A DNA stretch of 64,000 bases from the NCBI GenBank assembly GCA_963793785.1, contig CAWCBH010000003.1, positions 186,001-250,000 on the forward strand, given 5' to 3'. Every line of letters starts with the position of its first letter. Position 1 is the stretch's first letter. The notes below the pieces were generated by a model, which was not told the origin of the DNA, made no database searches, and saw only the letters and a list, made by a program, of their open reading frames with translations. Below are positions 51,916 through 63,019 of the stretch, piece after piece. The position numbers and the translations under genes are program-made. The stretch comes from CAWCBH01 sp963793785. GTDB taxonomy: Bacteria > Actinomycetota > Thermoleophilia > Solirubrobacterales > 70-9.

Positions 51916-53951
51916 GCCCGGCCGGCGCCCGCGAAGCGGAGAAGCGGTCGGCTGAGCTGCGGCGACAGATCGAGCGCCACAACCACCGCTACTACGTCCT
52001 CGACGACCCCGAGATCGGCGACGACGCCTACGACGCGCTGATCAACGAGCTGCGTGAGATCGAGGAGAAGCACCCTCAGCTGCGCAGTGCCGACTCGCCG
52101 ACTCAGCGGGTCGGGGCCGCACCGCTCGAGAAGTTCGAGCGGGTCGAGCATCACGAGCCGATGCTCTCGCTCGGCAATGCCCGCAACGAGGAGGAGCTGC
52201 GGGCGTGGGAGACGCGGGTCAGGAACCTCCTCGACCGCTACGACATCTCCGCCTCCGAGTTCAGCTATACGACCGAGCCGAAGATCGACGGCCTCGCGAT
52301 CTCGCTGACCTACGAGGACGGCAGCTTGGCACGGGGCGCGACCCGCGGCGATGGCCGTGTCGGCGAGGACGTGACCCACAACCTGCGCACGATCGGAGCG
52401 ATCCCGCTCGGCTTCGAGGACGCCCCGAAGCTGGTCGAGGTGCGCGGCGAGGTCTATCTGCCGATCGCTGCCTTCACGGCGCTCAACGAGCGCCGCGCAG
52501 AGGCCGGCGAGCCGACCTTCGCGAATCCGCGCAACGCCGCCGCGGGCGCGATCCGCCAGCTCGACCCGAGCGTGGCGGCGGAGCGCCCGCTCTCGATCTG
52601 GTGTTACGGGACGGGGGCCGCGGAAGGGGTCGAGTTCGCCACCCACGCGGAGGAGCTCGACTGGCTGCGGGAGCGCGGCTTCAAGGTCGCCCCCGACACC
52701 GGCACTCACCCGGGCGTCGACTCCGTGGTGAAGCGCTGCCGCCGGTGGGAAGGGCGCCGCGATCAGCTCGACTTCGAGATCGACGGGGTCGTAGTCAAGG
52801 TCAACGAGCGGGGCCTGTGGCGCGAGCTCGGTGTCGTCGGCCGCGAGCCGCGCTGGGCCGTCGCCTGGAAGTTCCCGCCGACGACGGCCACCACGAAGCT
52901 CGAGAAGGTGTTCTGGAACGTCGGCCGAAGCGGTGCGCTGTTCCCGTTCGCCGGTCTCGAGCCGGTCCACGTCGGCGGGGTCACGGTGAGCACCGCGACG
53001 CTCCACAACGAGGAGGACCTGGCCCGCAAGGACGTTCGCGAGGGCGACGACGTGATCGTGATGCGGGCCGGCGACGTGATCCCGGCCGTGGTGGCGCCGA
53101 AACTGCCGCGCAAGCGCAAGGGGCTGCGCAAGCCGAGGCCGCCGAAGGAGTGTCCGATGTGCGGCACGCCGACCGAGAAGCCGGCCGAGGGTGTGTTCAC
53201 CTACTGCCCCAACCGCAGCGGCTGCCCGGGCCAGTCCTTCCAGCATGTGAAGCACTTCGTCAGCAAGGGTGCGATGGACATCGAGGGGTTCGGCGAGAAG
53301 CAGGCCTGGCGCTTCCAGGACGAAGGGCTGATCGGCGACGTCGCCGACATCTACGACCTCGCCGAGGATCAGCTCACCGCGCTGGACGGCTTCGGCGAGA
53401 TCTCCGCGCGTAATCTGCTGGCTGAGATCGAGGGCTCCAAGCAGGTGCCCTTCAACCGGGTGCTCTATGCGCTCGGGTTGGCGGGCGTCGGCTACGTGAC
53501 CGCGGAGGCGCTCGCCGACCACTTCGGCTCGATCGATGCTCTGCTCGCCGCCGACCTCGAGCAGCTCCAGGAGGTCGACGGCGTCGGCCCGATCCTCGCC
53601 GAGCAGATCGCCGAGGCGCTTGCCGGCGAGCGAACCAGGGAGCTGATCGAGAGGCTGCGCGAGCGCGGCCTGCGCTTCGAGCAGGAGCGCTCACAGCAGC
53701 ATGCCCGAGGCGGCCCGCTCGACGGCAAGACGATCGTCCTCACCGGCACGCTGCCGAGCCTCTCACGCGACGAGGCGAGCGCGGTGGTCAAGCGGGCCGG
53801 CGGCAAGGTGACGAACTCGGTCTCGAAGAAGACCGACTACGTGGTGGCGGGGGAGAGCCCGGGGACGAAGCTGGCGAAGGCCGAGGAGCTCGGCGTCGAG
53901 GTGATCGACGAGGCCGGGCTCAAGCGGCTGCTGGGCAGCGCAACCGGCTAG
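51912..53951 (+). CDS. ligA: NAD-dependent DNA ligase
   Basis: 679 residues, GTG start overlapping the surE stop. Domain order: NAD-binding Ia (HNHRYYVLDDPEIGDDAYDA), adenylation domain with the active Lys124 in TTEPKIDGLAIS, and FANPRNAAAGAIRQLDP. Then come the OB fold, the four-Cys zinc finger (CPMCGTPTEKPAEGVFTYCP), helix-hairpin-helix repeats (IYDLAEDQLTALDGFGEISA) and a C-terminal BRCT domain (DGKTIVLTGTLPSLSRDEAS). It seals nicks in replication and repair. No frame disturbance is seen. Confidence 0.97.
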   Translation: MSPAGAREAEKRSAELRRQIERHNHRYYVLDDPEIGDDAYDALINELREIEEKHPQLRSADSPTQRVGAAPLEKFERVEHHEPMLSLGNARNEEELRAWETRVRNLLDRYDISASEFSYTTEPKIDGLAISLTYEDGSLARGATRGDGRVGEDVTHNLRTIGAIPLGFEDAPKLVEVRGEVYLPIAAFTALNERRAEAGEPTFANPRNAAAGAIRQLDPSVAAERPLSIWCYGTGAAEGVEFATHAEELDWLRERGFKVAPDTGTHPGVDSVVKRCRRWEGRRDQLDFEIDGVVVKVNERGLWRELGVVGREPRWAVAWKFPPTTATTKLEKVFWNVGRSGALFPFAGLEPVHVGGVTVSTATLHNEEDLARKDVREGDDVIVMRAGDVIPAVVAPKLPRKRKGLRKPRPPKECPMCGTPTEKPAEGVFTYCPNRSGCPGQSFQHVKHFVSKGAMDIEGFGEKQAWRFQDEGLIGDVADIYDLAEDQLTALDGFGEISARNLLAEIEGSKQVPFNRVLYALGLAGVGYVTAEALADHFGSIDALLAADLEQLQEVDGVGPILAEQIAEALAGERTRELIERLRERGLRFEQERSQQHARGGPLDGKTIVLTGTLPSLSRDEASAVVKRAGGKVTNSVSKKTDYVVAGESPGTKLAKAEELGVEVIDEAGLKRLLGSATG

Positions 53952-54008
53952 CTGCCGCGGGTTCGCTGTTATCTTGCCTGCTGCCGGACCACGACAGGGG
54001 AGATCCGC

Positions 54009-56129
54009 TTGCGCGCCAAGCTCACATCGTCGACCGCGAAGCAATATCGGCTTTCGCCTCTCTGGCTGGCAGCGGTCGTGGTTGCGATGCTCGGCCTGCC
54101 GGCGGTCGCCGGCGCGCACCTCGAGCGGCCGTCGTACTGGCCTGACCCCCGTCCTGACACCGCAGTGAGCCCGCCCGCCGGCGGCAAGGTCCCGACAGCG
54201 CGCTCGCTCGCTTCCGCGCTGACCGGCCGCGGGCCGGGAGAGGTCCGAGTCGTCTGCCAGGGCGGCAACGGCGCCAAGTCGCTGCGCAAGGCGCTGGGCT
54301 CGATCCGCCGGGCCCGCCAAGTCGGGTTCCGCTTGCGCCCGAGCGAGCCGCAGCGCAAGATCAGCGCCAAGCGGGCTCGCTCGCTGCGTCGGATCAACCG
54401 CGGGCTGGCGCGCAAGTGCAGCTTCAACTCGGTCCAGCAGGCGGTCAACGCTTCGGGCAACAACGACCGTGTGGTCGTGATGCCGGGCCGCTACGTCGAG
54501 CGCAGCTCGCGCCGCTCGCCGGTCAACAACCCGCGCTGCAACCCGAGCCTGCTGCAGGATGACCAGACCGGCAGGCCGACGCCGAGCTACGAGTACCAGG
54601 TCCGCTGTCCCAACGACCAGAACCTGATCCACGTCGCCGGGCGGGCGCTGAAGGGCGATCCCCTGGCCGCGCCGCGCCCGGACCGCCACGGCATCCCCGA
54701 GCAGGAGCTGGGCCGCTGCATCCGCTGCAACCTGCAGCTCGAGGGGTCGGGAGTGAAGCCCGAGGACGTGCTCCTCGACGCAGGCACCGGCTACATCAAG
54801 CCGCTGAACCCGCGGGCCAGGCCCGGCGGCAACACGCCGGCCTCGGAATGCTTCACCGCCGAGGACGGGGAGAACCCGTGCTTCGGCAAGCACGTCGTGC
54901 TGCGAACCGACCGCTCCGACGGCTTCGTCGGCCGCAACTTCCTGATGCGCGGCGCCCGCGAGCACGGCTTCTACACCGAGGAGACCGACGGCATCCTCCT
55001 CGATCGGGTGAAGTTCTTCTGGAACGCCGATTACGGGCACCTCAGCTTCACGACCGATCACCACATCGTCGAGAACTGCGAGGGGTTCGGCTCCGGCGAC
55101 GCGGTCGTCTACCCGGGTGCGGCGCCGCAGACCGGGGAGTTCCGCAAGCAGAGCTTCTACCCCGAGCGTCGCTACAACACGATCATCAGGCGCTGCGACC
55201 TGCACGGCTCGGCGATGGGCTACTCCGGCTCGATGGGCAACTCGGTGCGGGTGACCAACAACCGGTTCTACGGCAACGCCAACGGCCTCACCACCGACAC
55301 GCTGTCGTCGCCCGGGCATCCGGGCTTCCCGGCCGACGGGATGAGGATCGACAACAACTGGTTCTACGCCAACAACCTCGACGTCTACCGCGAGGGCAAC
55401 CCGTTCGAGGCGCTGGTGCCGCAGCCGGTGGGTACCGGCTTCTTCTGGGCGGGCCATAACGACGGCGACTTCGTCGACAACTGGGTGTTTGACAACTGGC
55501 GTCAGGGGACGATCCTGGTGGCCATCCCCGACGAGCTTGCCGGCGAGAAGGAGGGGGCGGTGGACTCTCAGATCCATTGCCCGACCGCCGGCTCCGGCGT
55601 CTCCACCTCCTGTGACAACCGCTACAACGGAAACCGCATGGGCCAGGTCCCGCCAGGGTTCCGGCCGCACCCGGCGTTGCGGCTGTTCGGCAACGGCACC
55701 ACGCTGACCGGGGGCTCGAGGACGGCTCCCAACGGCGTCGACTTCTTCTGGGACGAGTTCACCGCAAACACCGGCAACTGCTGGTTTGCCAACACGGGCG
55801 CCGATGGCACCGCAGCGGGCGTCACATCCGACCCGTCGGCGCTGCCGAGCAATTGCGGCGCCAGCACCGGCAGCCCTGCCTATTCCGGGAAGGCGCCCGT
55901 CTTGCTGTCCTGCTTCGCCCAGTGGGAGTTCCGTGGCGAAGGCGCAATGGAGGTCCCCGCATGCGATTGGTATGACCAGCCGCCCAAGCCCGGGACCGCT
56001 GCGGCGCGTGAGCAGCGCCTGCAAGAGCGGCGTGCGGGCCAGCGCTGGGCCGAGGGCGCGGGCGGCGAGGCGCTCGAGGAGTGGGTGCGTGAGCTCGCAG
56101 GCTCCGTCTCCTTCGGCCCCAGCCACTAG
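54009..56129 (+). CDS. Secreted parallel beta-helix repeat protein
   Basis: 706 residues from TTG 54009, supported by AGGGGAGA 5 bases upstream. A signal peptide (SPLWLAAVVVAMLGLPAVAG) ends near residue 36. The mature protein has a motif resembling pectate-lyase-like helices: SFNSVQQAVNASGNNDRVVV, MPGRYVERSS, then repeated beta rungs (GFVGRNFLMRGAREHGFYTE, DHHIVENCEGFGSGDAVVYP, NSVRVTNNRFYGNANGLTTD, MRIDNNWFYANNLDVYREGN). Many Cys and Asn suggest an extracellular protein with Asn ladders. It could bind or cleave polysaccharide, but no catalytic site is obvious. The 3' end overlaps the next gene. Confidence 0.8.
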   Translation: MRAKLTSSTAKQYRLSPLWLAAVVVAMLGLPAVAGAHLERPSYWPDPRPDTAVSPPAGGKVPTARSLASALTGRGPGEVRVVCQGGNGAKSLRKALGSIRRARQVGFRLRPSEPQRKISAKRARSLRRINRGLARKCSFNSVQQAVNASGNNDRVVVMPGRYVERSSRRSPVNNPRCNPSLLQDDQTGRPTPSYEYQVRCPNDQNLIHVAGRALKGDPLAAPRPDRHGIPEQELGRCIRCNLQLEGSGVKPEDVLLDAGTGYIKPLNPRARPGGNTPASECFTAEDGENPCFGKHVVLRTDRSDGFVGRNFLMRGAREHGFYTEETDGILLDRVKFFWNADYGHLSFTTDHHIVENCEGFGSGDAVVYPGAAPQTGEFRKQSFYPERRYNTIIRRCDLHGSAMGYSGSMGNSVRVTNNRFYGNANGLTTDTLSSPGHPGFPADGMRIDNNWFYANNLDVYREGNPFEALVPQPVGTGFFWAGHNDGDFVDNWVFDNWRQGTILVAIPDELAGEKEGAVDSQIHCPTAGSGVSTSCDNRYNGNRMGQVPPGFRPHPALRLFGNGTTLTGGSRTAPNGVDFFWDEFTANTGNCWFANTGADGTAAGVTSDPSALPSNCGASTGSPAYSGKAPVLLSCFAQWEFRGEGAMEVPACDWYDQPPKPGTAAAREQRLQERRAGQRWAEGAGGEALEEWVRELAGSVSFGPSH

Positions 56130-56544
56130 GACCGTTCTAATCGTCGCCTTAGCGGTTGCGGCGCTCGCAGCCGCCGCCGTTCTGGGCGGCTGCGGTGAGG
56201 AAGGGGGGGCAAGCGCCGAGCCCGAACGGCAGCCGCGTCAGGTCGTGGACATCTCCGGCACCGATGCGGTCGGCGAGAACCTCGCCGGCTCGGTCGCCTC
56301 GCTGGTCGAGTGCCGCGACTGGAACGGGGCCACCCCGGAGCAGAGGCTGGCGACGATCGCCGACGTCCGCAATCAGGTCAGCCGCCCGGACGCCGGGATC
56401 AGCGCCCCGGCGCTCACCGACGCGGAAGCTCAGCGGATCTTCGACAGCGCCTGTGAGCCGCAATGGGCGCAGGGCCTGCGCCTCTACAAGCTCTACGCGA
56501 AGGCCGCGGGCTTCGCTCCCCTGGCCCGCGCGCTCGAGCCGTAG
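56089..56544 (+). CDS. Small lipoprotein, unknown function
   Basis: 151 residues from GTG 56089, which overlaps the beta-helix gene by 41 bases. The signal segment TVLIVALAVAALAAAAVLGG is followed by a lipobox Cys. The mature domain has VVDISGTDAVGENLAGSVAS, DWNGATPEQRLATIADVRNQ, then ALTDAEAQRIFDSACEPQWA and two conserved-looking Cys. It probably stays membrane-anchored and may partner with the beta-helix protein, with which it is presumably co-expressed. Family not recognised. Confidence 0.7.
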   Translation: MSSQAPSPSAPATRTVLIVALAVAALAAAAVLGGCGEEGGASAEPERQPRQVVDISGTDAVGENLAGSVASLVECRDWNGATPEQRLATIADVRNQVSRPDAGISAPALTDAEAQRIFDSACEPQWAQGLRLYKLYAKAAGFAPLARALEP

Positions 56545-56555
56545 GCAGTCGAAGC

Positions 56556-56561
56556 TAGGAT
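56556..56561 (+). promoter_or_regulatory. Leaderless-type -10 box for the hydrolase-cyclase gene
   Basis: TAGGAT lies 6 bases before GTG 56568. Confidence 0.35.
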
Positions 56562-56567
56562 CGCGGC

Positions 56568-57896
56568 GTGGATGCGGCTCCGATCCGCTACACGCACGAC
56601 GGCGACAGCTCGATCGCCTACACCACCTTCGGCGAGGGCGACGTCGACCTGATCTTCGTCGGCGGGTTCGTCAGCCACCTCGAGATCCTCCGCGAGCTCT
56701 CCCATGCGCGCCGCTTCTGGGCCCGGCTGGGCTCGTTCGCGCGGGTCGTCGCCTTCGACAAGCGCGGCATGGGCCTCTCGGATCGCGACGTCGGCGCTTA
56801 CACGATCGAGGGCGTGGCCGAGGACATGGTCGCGGTGCTCGACGCGGTGGGCTGGGAGCGAGCGGCGGTCTTCGGCGTATCCGAGGGAGGCACGGCCGCG
56901 ACCCTCTTCGCGGCGACCCACCCGGAGCGGATCAGTCATCTGATCCAGTTCGGCACCTACGCTCGCATGGCCGAGGCGCCCGACTTCCCGCAGGGCTTCC
57001 CGCTGGAGCGGATGCGCCGCCTCAGCACGAGGATGCGTGAGCAGTGGGGGGAACCGTCGCTGCTGCGCTTCTTCGCGCCGAGCTGGGAGGAGAATCTCGA
57101 GGCGCGGGAATGGTGGGCGCGCCTGCTGCGCAACGGGGCCAGCCCGGCGGTCGTGCGCTCGCTGGAGGCGATGTACGAGCAGATCGACGTGCGGCCGCTG
57201 CTGCCGCTGGTCAAGGCTCCGACCCTGGTGCTCTGGCGGGCCGGGGACAGATTGATCCCACCGCGGCTCTCACGGACGGTCATGGAGGGGATACCGGGTG
57301 CCCGGGGAGTCGAGCTGGAGGGCGAAGCGCATCTGTTCCTGGCCGACGACCAGGATGCGCTGCTCGACGAGGTCGAGGAGTTCTTGACCGGTCAACGCGG
57401 TGGGGCTGCCCCCGAGCGGGCGCTTGCGACCGTTCTCTTCACCGACATCGTCGGGTCGACCGAGCGGGCCGCCGCCGAGGGCGACGCCCGTTGGCGAGAC
57501 CTGCTCACCGAGCATGACCGCCTCGCCCGACGTGCGGTCGAGCGCGAGCGCGGCCGGCTCGTCAAGTCAACAGGCGATGGCATGCTCGCCAGCTTCGACG
57601 GGCCCGCCCGGGCGATCACCGCCGCCACCGGCCTCCGCGACGAGCTCGCCGGCATAGGTCTGCCGATCCGGGCCGGAGTGCACACCGGCGAGTGCGAGCG
57701 GATCGGCGAGGACCTCGGCGGGATCGCCGTCCACATCGGCGCTCGGGTCGGCTCGGCGGCCGCCTCGGGCGAGGTGCTCGTCTCGCAGACGGTGCGCGAC
57801 CTGGTGGTCGGCTCGGGGATCGAGTTCTCCGACCGCGGCGCCCAGCAGCTCAAGGGGGTCCCCGGCGAGTGGCGCCTCTACGCGGTCAGCGGCTGA
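56568..57896 (+). CDS. Alpha/beta hydrolase fused to a class III adenylate/guanylate cyclase domain
   Basis: 442 residues, GTG start. Residues 1-275 form an alpha/beta hydrolase: LIFVGGFVSHLEI, FDKRGMGLSDRD, nucleophile Ser105 in FGVSEGGTAA, probable acid Asp227 (WRAGDRLIP) and His255 (EGEAHLFLAD). From about 284 a class III nucleotidyl cyclase domain follows: ATVLFTDIVGSTERAAAEGD with metal Asp293, KSTGDGMLASFDGPARAI with metal Asp337, RAGVHTGECERIGEDLGGIA, then HIGARVGSAAASGEVLVSQT. No membrane span is present, so it is a soluble enzyme. The hydrolase may act as a ligand sensor controlling cAMP synthesis. Such fusions occur in mycobacteria and soil actinomycetes. Confidence 0.9.
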   Translation: MDAAPIRYTHDGDSSIAYTTFGEGDVDLIFVGGFVSHLEILRELSHARRFWARLGSFARVVAFDKRGMGLSDRDVGAYTIEGVAEDMVAVLDAVGWERAAVFGVSEGGTAATLFAATHPERISHLIQFGTYARMAEAPDFPQGFPLERMRRLSTRMREQWGEPSLLRFFAPSWEENLEAREWWARLLRNGASPAVVRSLEAMYEQIDVRPLLPLVKAPTLVLWRAGDRLIPPRLSRTVMEGIPGARGVELEGEAHLFLADDQDALLDEVEEFLTGQRGGAAPERALATVLFTDIVGSTERAAAEGDARWRDLLTEHDRLARRAVERERGRLVKSTGDGMLASFDGPARAITAATGLRDELAGIGLPIRAGVHTGECERIGEDLGGIAVHIGARVGSAAASGEVLVSQTVRDLVVGSGIEFSDRGAQQLKGVPGEWRLYAVSG

Positions 57897-57900
57897 GCGC

Positions 57901-59214
57901 TCAGTAGCCCGCTGCCAGGGCGGCGATCCGATCCTGAGCCAGGTGGGCGCGGTCGAGGTCGCCGACGCCGCTCATCAGGATCGAGAAGACGATCGCCCGG
58001 CCGGAGCGGGCAAAGCAGTACCCCGACAGGGCGCTGACCCCGATCAGGGTGCCGGTCTTGGTCCGGCAGCGACCCGCAGCCGGGGTGCCGCGCATCCGCT
58101 CCGCGACCGTGCCCTCGCGGCCGGCGATCGCCAGCGACCGCACGAAGTCGGCGCCGGCCGGATCGCCGCGCATTGCCTGCAGCAGGCGTCCCACCTGAGC
58201 CGGTGAGGCGCGGTTGCTGCGGGTCAGACCGGAGCCGTCCACGGCGTGAACCCCGGAGGCGTGGCTGCGAGCAAACCGCTCCACGACCGCTGCGCCGGCC
58301 CCGGTCGTTCCCCCGGAGCCGTAGTGGGCGCCGAGGTTCTTGAGCAGCATCTCGGCGAAGAAGTTGTTCGAATAGACGTTGGTGGCGTTGGCGAGGGTGA
58401 CGATCCGCGGCGAGCGCACAACCGCGAGCAGCCGGGCGTCGGCCGGGGTCTCGCGCAGCGCCACCCGGGTCCGGATCGCCACGCCTCGGTTGCGAAGCGA
58501 TCGCGCCAGCTTCGTCGCCGCGACCCGGGCCGGGTCGCTGGCGAAGCGGCGGGCGCTGGAGTCGCTGAAGCCGGAGTTGAACGCGAGTCCGGAGAGGGGC
58601 CCTATGTAGGGGCTGGTCGCATAGCCGGAGTCCGCGACTCCGCGCCGCCGGTCGAAGACGGTGTCGTCTGCGAACAGGCGCCCGCTGACCCGGCGGATCC
58701 CCTGGGCGCGCAACTGCCGCGCGAGCGCGAAGAGATTGGTCCCCAGGCCGCCGAGATAGGTGTCGTAGAAAGCCGGCGAGCCGAGGGCCGGATCGCCGCC
58801 TCCCTTCAGGTAGAGGCCGCCGCGCAGAAGCCCGCCGGCCTCGGGTCGCCTGAGCCCGAACACACGGGTCGCGATCCGCTCGTCGGCCCCGAAGCGGGCG
58901 AGCGCGGCGGCGGTCGTGAACAGCTTCATGTTCGAGGCCAGCGGCCGGCGAGTGCGGGAGGACTTGCGGCAGAGGACCTGGCCGCTGCCGGCGTCGGCGA
59001 CGAAGAGCCCTGTGTGGGAGGCGCCCCGCAGCAGCTTCTCCCGCATCCTGCGGCAGCGTTGCGAGGCCGAGGCAGCCGCGGGGGCGCCACGAAGGACGGG
59101 CGTGCTGGCGGGGCGATCGGGGTTGGGGAGCGGTTGCGCCCGTCCCTGCGCCGGAAAGGCAAACATCGTGCAGATCGTCACGGTCAGCGCCGCGCCCGTC
59201 GGAGACCGTCTCAT
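57901..59214 (-). CDS. dacB: D-alanyl-D-alanine carboxypeptidase/endopeptidase (PBP4 family)
   Basis: 437 residues from ATG 59214. It has a signal peptide (GAALTVTICTMFAFPAQGRA) and an S13-family serine peptidase domain. The catalytic tetrad Ser94-x-x-Lys97 is in LASNMKLFTTAAALARFG. The S-x-N motif is in NVYSNNFFAEMLLKNLGAHY and the K-T-G motif in CRTKTGTLIGVSALSGYCFA. It trims or cleaves peptidoglycan cross-links outside the membrane. It converges with the cyclase fusion gene 4 bases away and is divergent from the patatin gene. Confidence 0.92.
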   Translation of the reverse strand: MRRSPTGAALTVTICTMFAFPAQGRAQPLPNPDRPASTPVLRGAPAAASASQRCRRMREKLLRGASHTGLFVADAGSGQVLCRKSSRTRRPLASNMKLFTTAAALARFGADERIATRVFGLRRPEAGGLLRGGLYLKGGGDPALGSPAFYDTYLGGLGTNLFALARQLRAQGIRRVSGRLFADDTVFDRRRGVADSGYATSPYIGPLSGLAFNSGFSDSSARRFASDPARVAATKLARSLRNRGVAIRTRVALRETPADARLLAVVRSPRIVTLANATNVYSNNFFAEMLLKNLGAHYGSGGTTGAGAAVVERFARSHASGVHAVDGSGLTRSNRASPAQVGRLLQAMRGDPAGADFVRSLAIAGREGTVAERMRGTPAAGRCRTKTGTLIGVSALSGYCFARSGRAIVFSILMSGVGDLDRAHLAQDRIAALAAGY

Positions 59215-59293
59215 TGCCGCCAATAACACCCGGACGAGCCACAGTAGCGGCCGATCGAAGTCGCGGGCCGGACTGGCTGGCTGGCCGGACTGG

Positions 59294-59299
59294 CATAAT
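59294..59299 (+). promoter_or_regulatory. Candidate -10 box for the patatin-like gene
   Basis: CATAAT, 10 bases before ATG 59310, is one base from the TATAAT consensus. Confidence 0.4.
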
Positions 59300-59309
59300 T
59301 CGCGACCCC

Positions 59310-60572
59310 ATGGGCAAGGTCGTCAAGCTCGAGGCGTCCTCCGGCCAGGGCCGCAGGACGTCAAGGGCTCGCAGGCGGGGGTCCAAGACCGCCCTGGTGC
59401 TCGGCGGCGGCGGCTTCACCGGCGGGGTCTATGAGATCGGCGCCCTGCGGGCGTTCGACCTCTTGGCGGTGAACCGGACCGTCAACGACTTCGACATCTA
59501 CGTCGGCACCAGCGCCGGGTCCTTCGTGGCCAGCCTGCTGGCCAACGGCGTCACTCCCGAGGAGATGATGAGGGTCCTCAACAAGCGGCTGCCCTCGCCG
59601 ATCGACGACATGGACCTGGGGACGCTGCTGAAGCCGAACTACCGCGCCTACGTGGAGAAGGCGGCGCTGATGCCGCTGCGAGTCGTCGGCCTGCTGCGCC
59701 ATATGGCATCGAGGCTGGGCGAGGTCTCCCTTATGGACCTCGGAGTGGGCCTCGCGGACGGCCTGCCGACCGGGGTCTATTCGGGGCGGGGCGTCAGCGA
59801 GTACGTCGAGGAGGTCCTCTCGGACCCCGATCGCTCCAACGACTTCCGGCTCCTGGAGCGCGAGCTGTACCTGACCGCGACCGACCTCGACACCTGCGAG
59901 CGGATCGTCCTCGGCGAGGGCGATTGGGCCGACGTGCCGATCTCCAAGGCAGTGGAGTGCTCGACCGCGCTGCCGATCGTCTACGAGCCGGTCGAGCTGA
60001 AGGGCCGCCAGCTGATCGACGGGGGCATTCGCTCCACCACCAACGTCGACGTCGCGGTCGAGCGAGGAGCCAAGTTCATCGTCGTCGTCAACCCCCTGGT
60101 CCCGTTCGTGAACGACTTCAAGCGCCAGATACCGACCGTGTTCGGCACCCGCGTGCGGCGGGTCTCCGACATGGGGCTGCCGGCGATCGCCAATCAGACC
60201 TTCAAGCTGATCGCCCACGCCCGCCTGCACCAGGCGGTCGCCTTCTGGCAGGAGAAGTACCCCGGCGTCGACATCATCCTCATCGAGCCCGAGCCCAACG
60301 ACGAGCTGATGTTCGGAACCTCGATCATGGACTACTCGCAGCGGCTCGCGATCGCCCGCCACGGCTTCGAGTCGGTGACCGTGGCGCTGGCCAACGACTA
60401 CCGTCGCTATCAGGAGATCGCCGACCGGCACGGGATCGAGATCTCCGCCCGCCGGGTGCGCAAGGTGATCAAGCAGGCGACCGAGGAGGAGCGCGAGCAG
60501 ACCTCGGCTTGGCGCCGGGTGCTCGAGCAGACGACCGCCGCCCTGTTGCGCCAGTCGGGCCAGGCGTCCTAG
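59310..60572 (+). CDS. Patatin-like phospholipase family protein
   Basis: 420 residues. The oxyanion-hole loop is ALVLGGGGFTGGVYEIGALR, the nucleophile Ser68 is in YVGTSAGSFVASLL, and the dyad Asp237 is in LIDGGIRSTTNVDVA. The catalytic set is therefore complete. The N-terminal 25 residues are basic and not conserved-looking. C-terminal to the domain is a long helical part (SQRLAIARHGFESVTVALAN, then EISARRVRKVIKQATEEERE). It probably cleaves membrane lipid or fatty-acyl esters. A fatty-acyl-CoA ligase gene lies nearby on the other strand. No signal peptide is seen. Confidence 0.88.
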   Translation: MGKVVKLEASSGQGRRTSRARRRGSKTALVLGGGGFTGGVYEIGALRAFDLLAVNRTVNDFDIYVGTSAGSFVASLLANGVTPEEMMRVLNKRLPSPIDDMDLGTLLKPNYRAYVEKAALMPLRVVGLLRHMASRLGEVSLMDLGVGLADGLPTGVYSGRGVSEYVEEVLSDPDRSNDFRLLERELYLTATDLDTCERIVLGEGDWADVPISKAVECSTALPIVYEPVELKGRQLIDGGIRSTTNVDVAVERGAKFIVVVNPLVPFVNDFKRQIPTVFGTRVRRVSDMGLPAIANQTFKLIAHARLHQAVAFWQEKYPGVDIILIEPEPNDELMFGTSIMDYSQRLAIARHGFESVTVALANDYRRYQEIADRHGIEISARRVRKVIKQATEEEREQTSAWRRVLEQTTAALLRQSGQAS

Positions 60573-60644
60573 CGCCCACCTGACAGCGCGGTTGCAGCGC
60601 CGGGCAGGGGTAGGAACACAGGCCCCGACCGCAAATCCAATTGC

Positions 60645-61120
60645 GTGCCCCCGCCCCGCGGTGCCCACCTTCCCTGCCTCCTCTCGCTGACGGTCACCGC
60701 GCTGCTCGCCGCCCCGGCCCTCACCGATGCCGCCCGGGCCTGTCGCGAGCGCAGCTGCGAGGCCAGCCTCACGGTCGACCCCCGGGGGACGCTCTTCCGC
60801 TCGCCGGAGACGTTCCGGCCCGCCGAGGAGACGGTTGCGGTGCGCCTGTTCACGCCGGAGAGGGAGCTGCAGACCGTTGATCGCGACGGCGCCGCCGGCT
60901 GCAGGCGGCACCTGCGAGGGCCGGGAATCGTCGCCACCGTCAACGTCTGTGGCGAGTCGGCGCCGGTCCGGGTTCGGGCCGAGCGAACCTGGGGGGGAGC
61001 GGTGACGATGCGGATCCTCTATCGGTCGCGACCGCTGCCCGCGCAGGGCGTCAAGGGCACCAGCGCCGGCTCCAGCGGCGGCGGCGTCAACGCGCCGAGC
61101 TCCGGCGGCGCCAGCCCGCC

Positions 61121-61124
<4 letters not shown>
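60645..61124 (+). CDS. Small secreted Cys-containing protein, unknown function
   Basis: 159 residues from GTG 60645. The signal peptide (LPCLLSLTVTALLAAPALTD) is cleaved near Ala29. The mature part has six Cys or so (ARACRERSCEASL, GAAGCRRHLRG, VNVCGESAPV), suggesting disulphides, with a beta-rich pattern (ETVAVRLFTPERELQTVDRD). It ends in a Ser/Gly/Pro tail. The 3' end overlaps the convergent ligase gene by 4 bases. Family not recognised. Confidence 0.65.
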
Positions 61125-62953
<1,829 letters not shown>

Positions 62954-62961
62954 CGCCGGGA

Positions 62962-62967
62962 AGTCTA
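62962..62967 (-). promoter_or_regulatory. Leaderless-type -10 box for the acyl-CoA ligase
   Basis: On the minus strand TAGACT is followed by 8 bases and ATG 62953. Confidence 0.4.
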
Positions 62968-63019
62968 GTCAGAGAAGGGACTCGCTCGAAGAGCGAGTCC
63001 CGGTGTGCCGGCGACCGGG

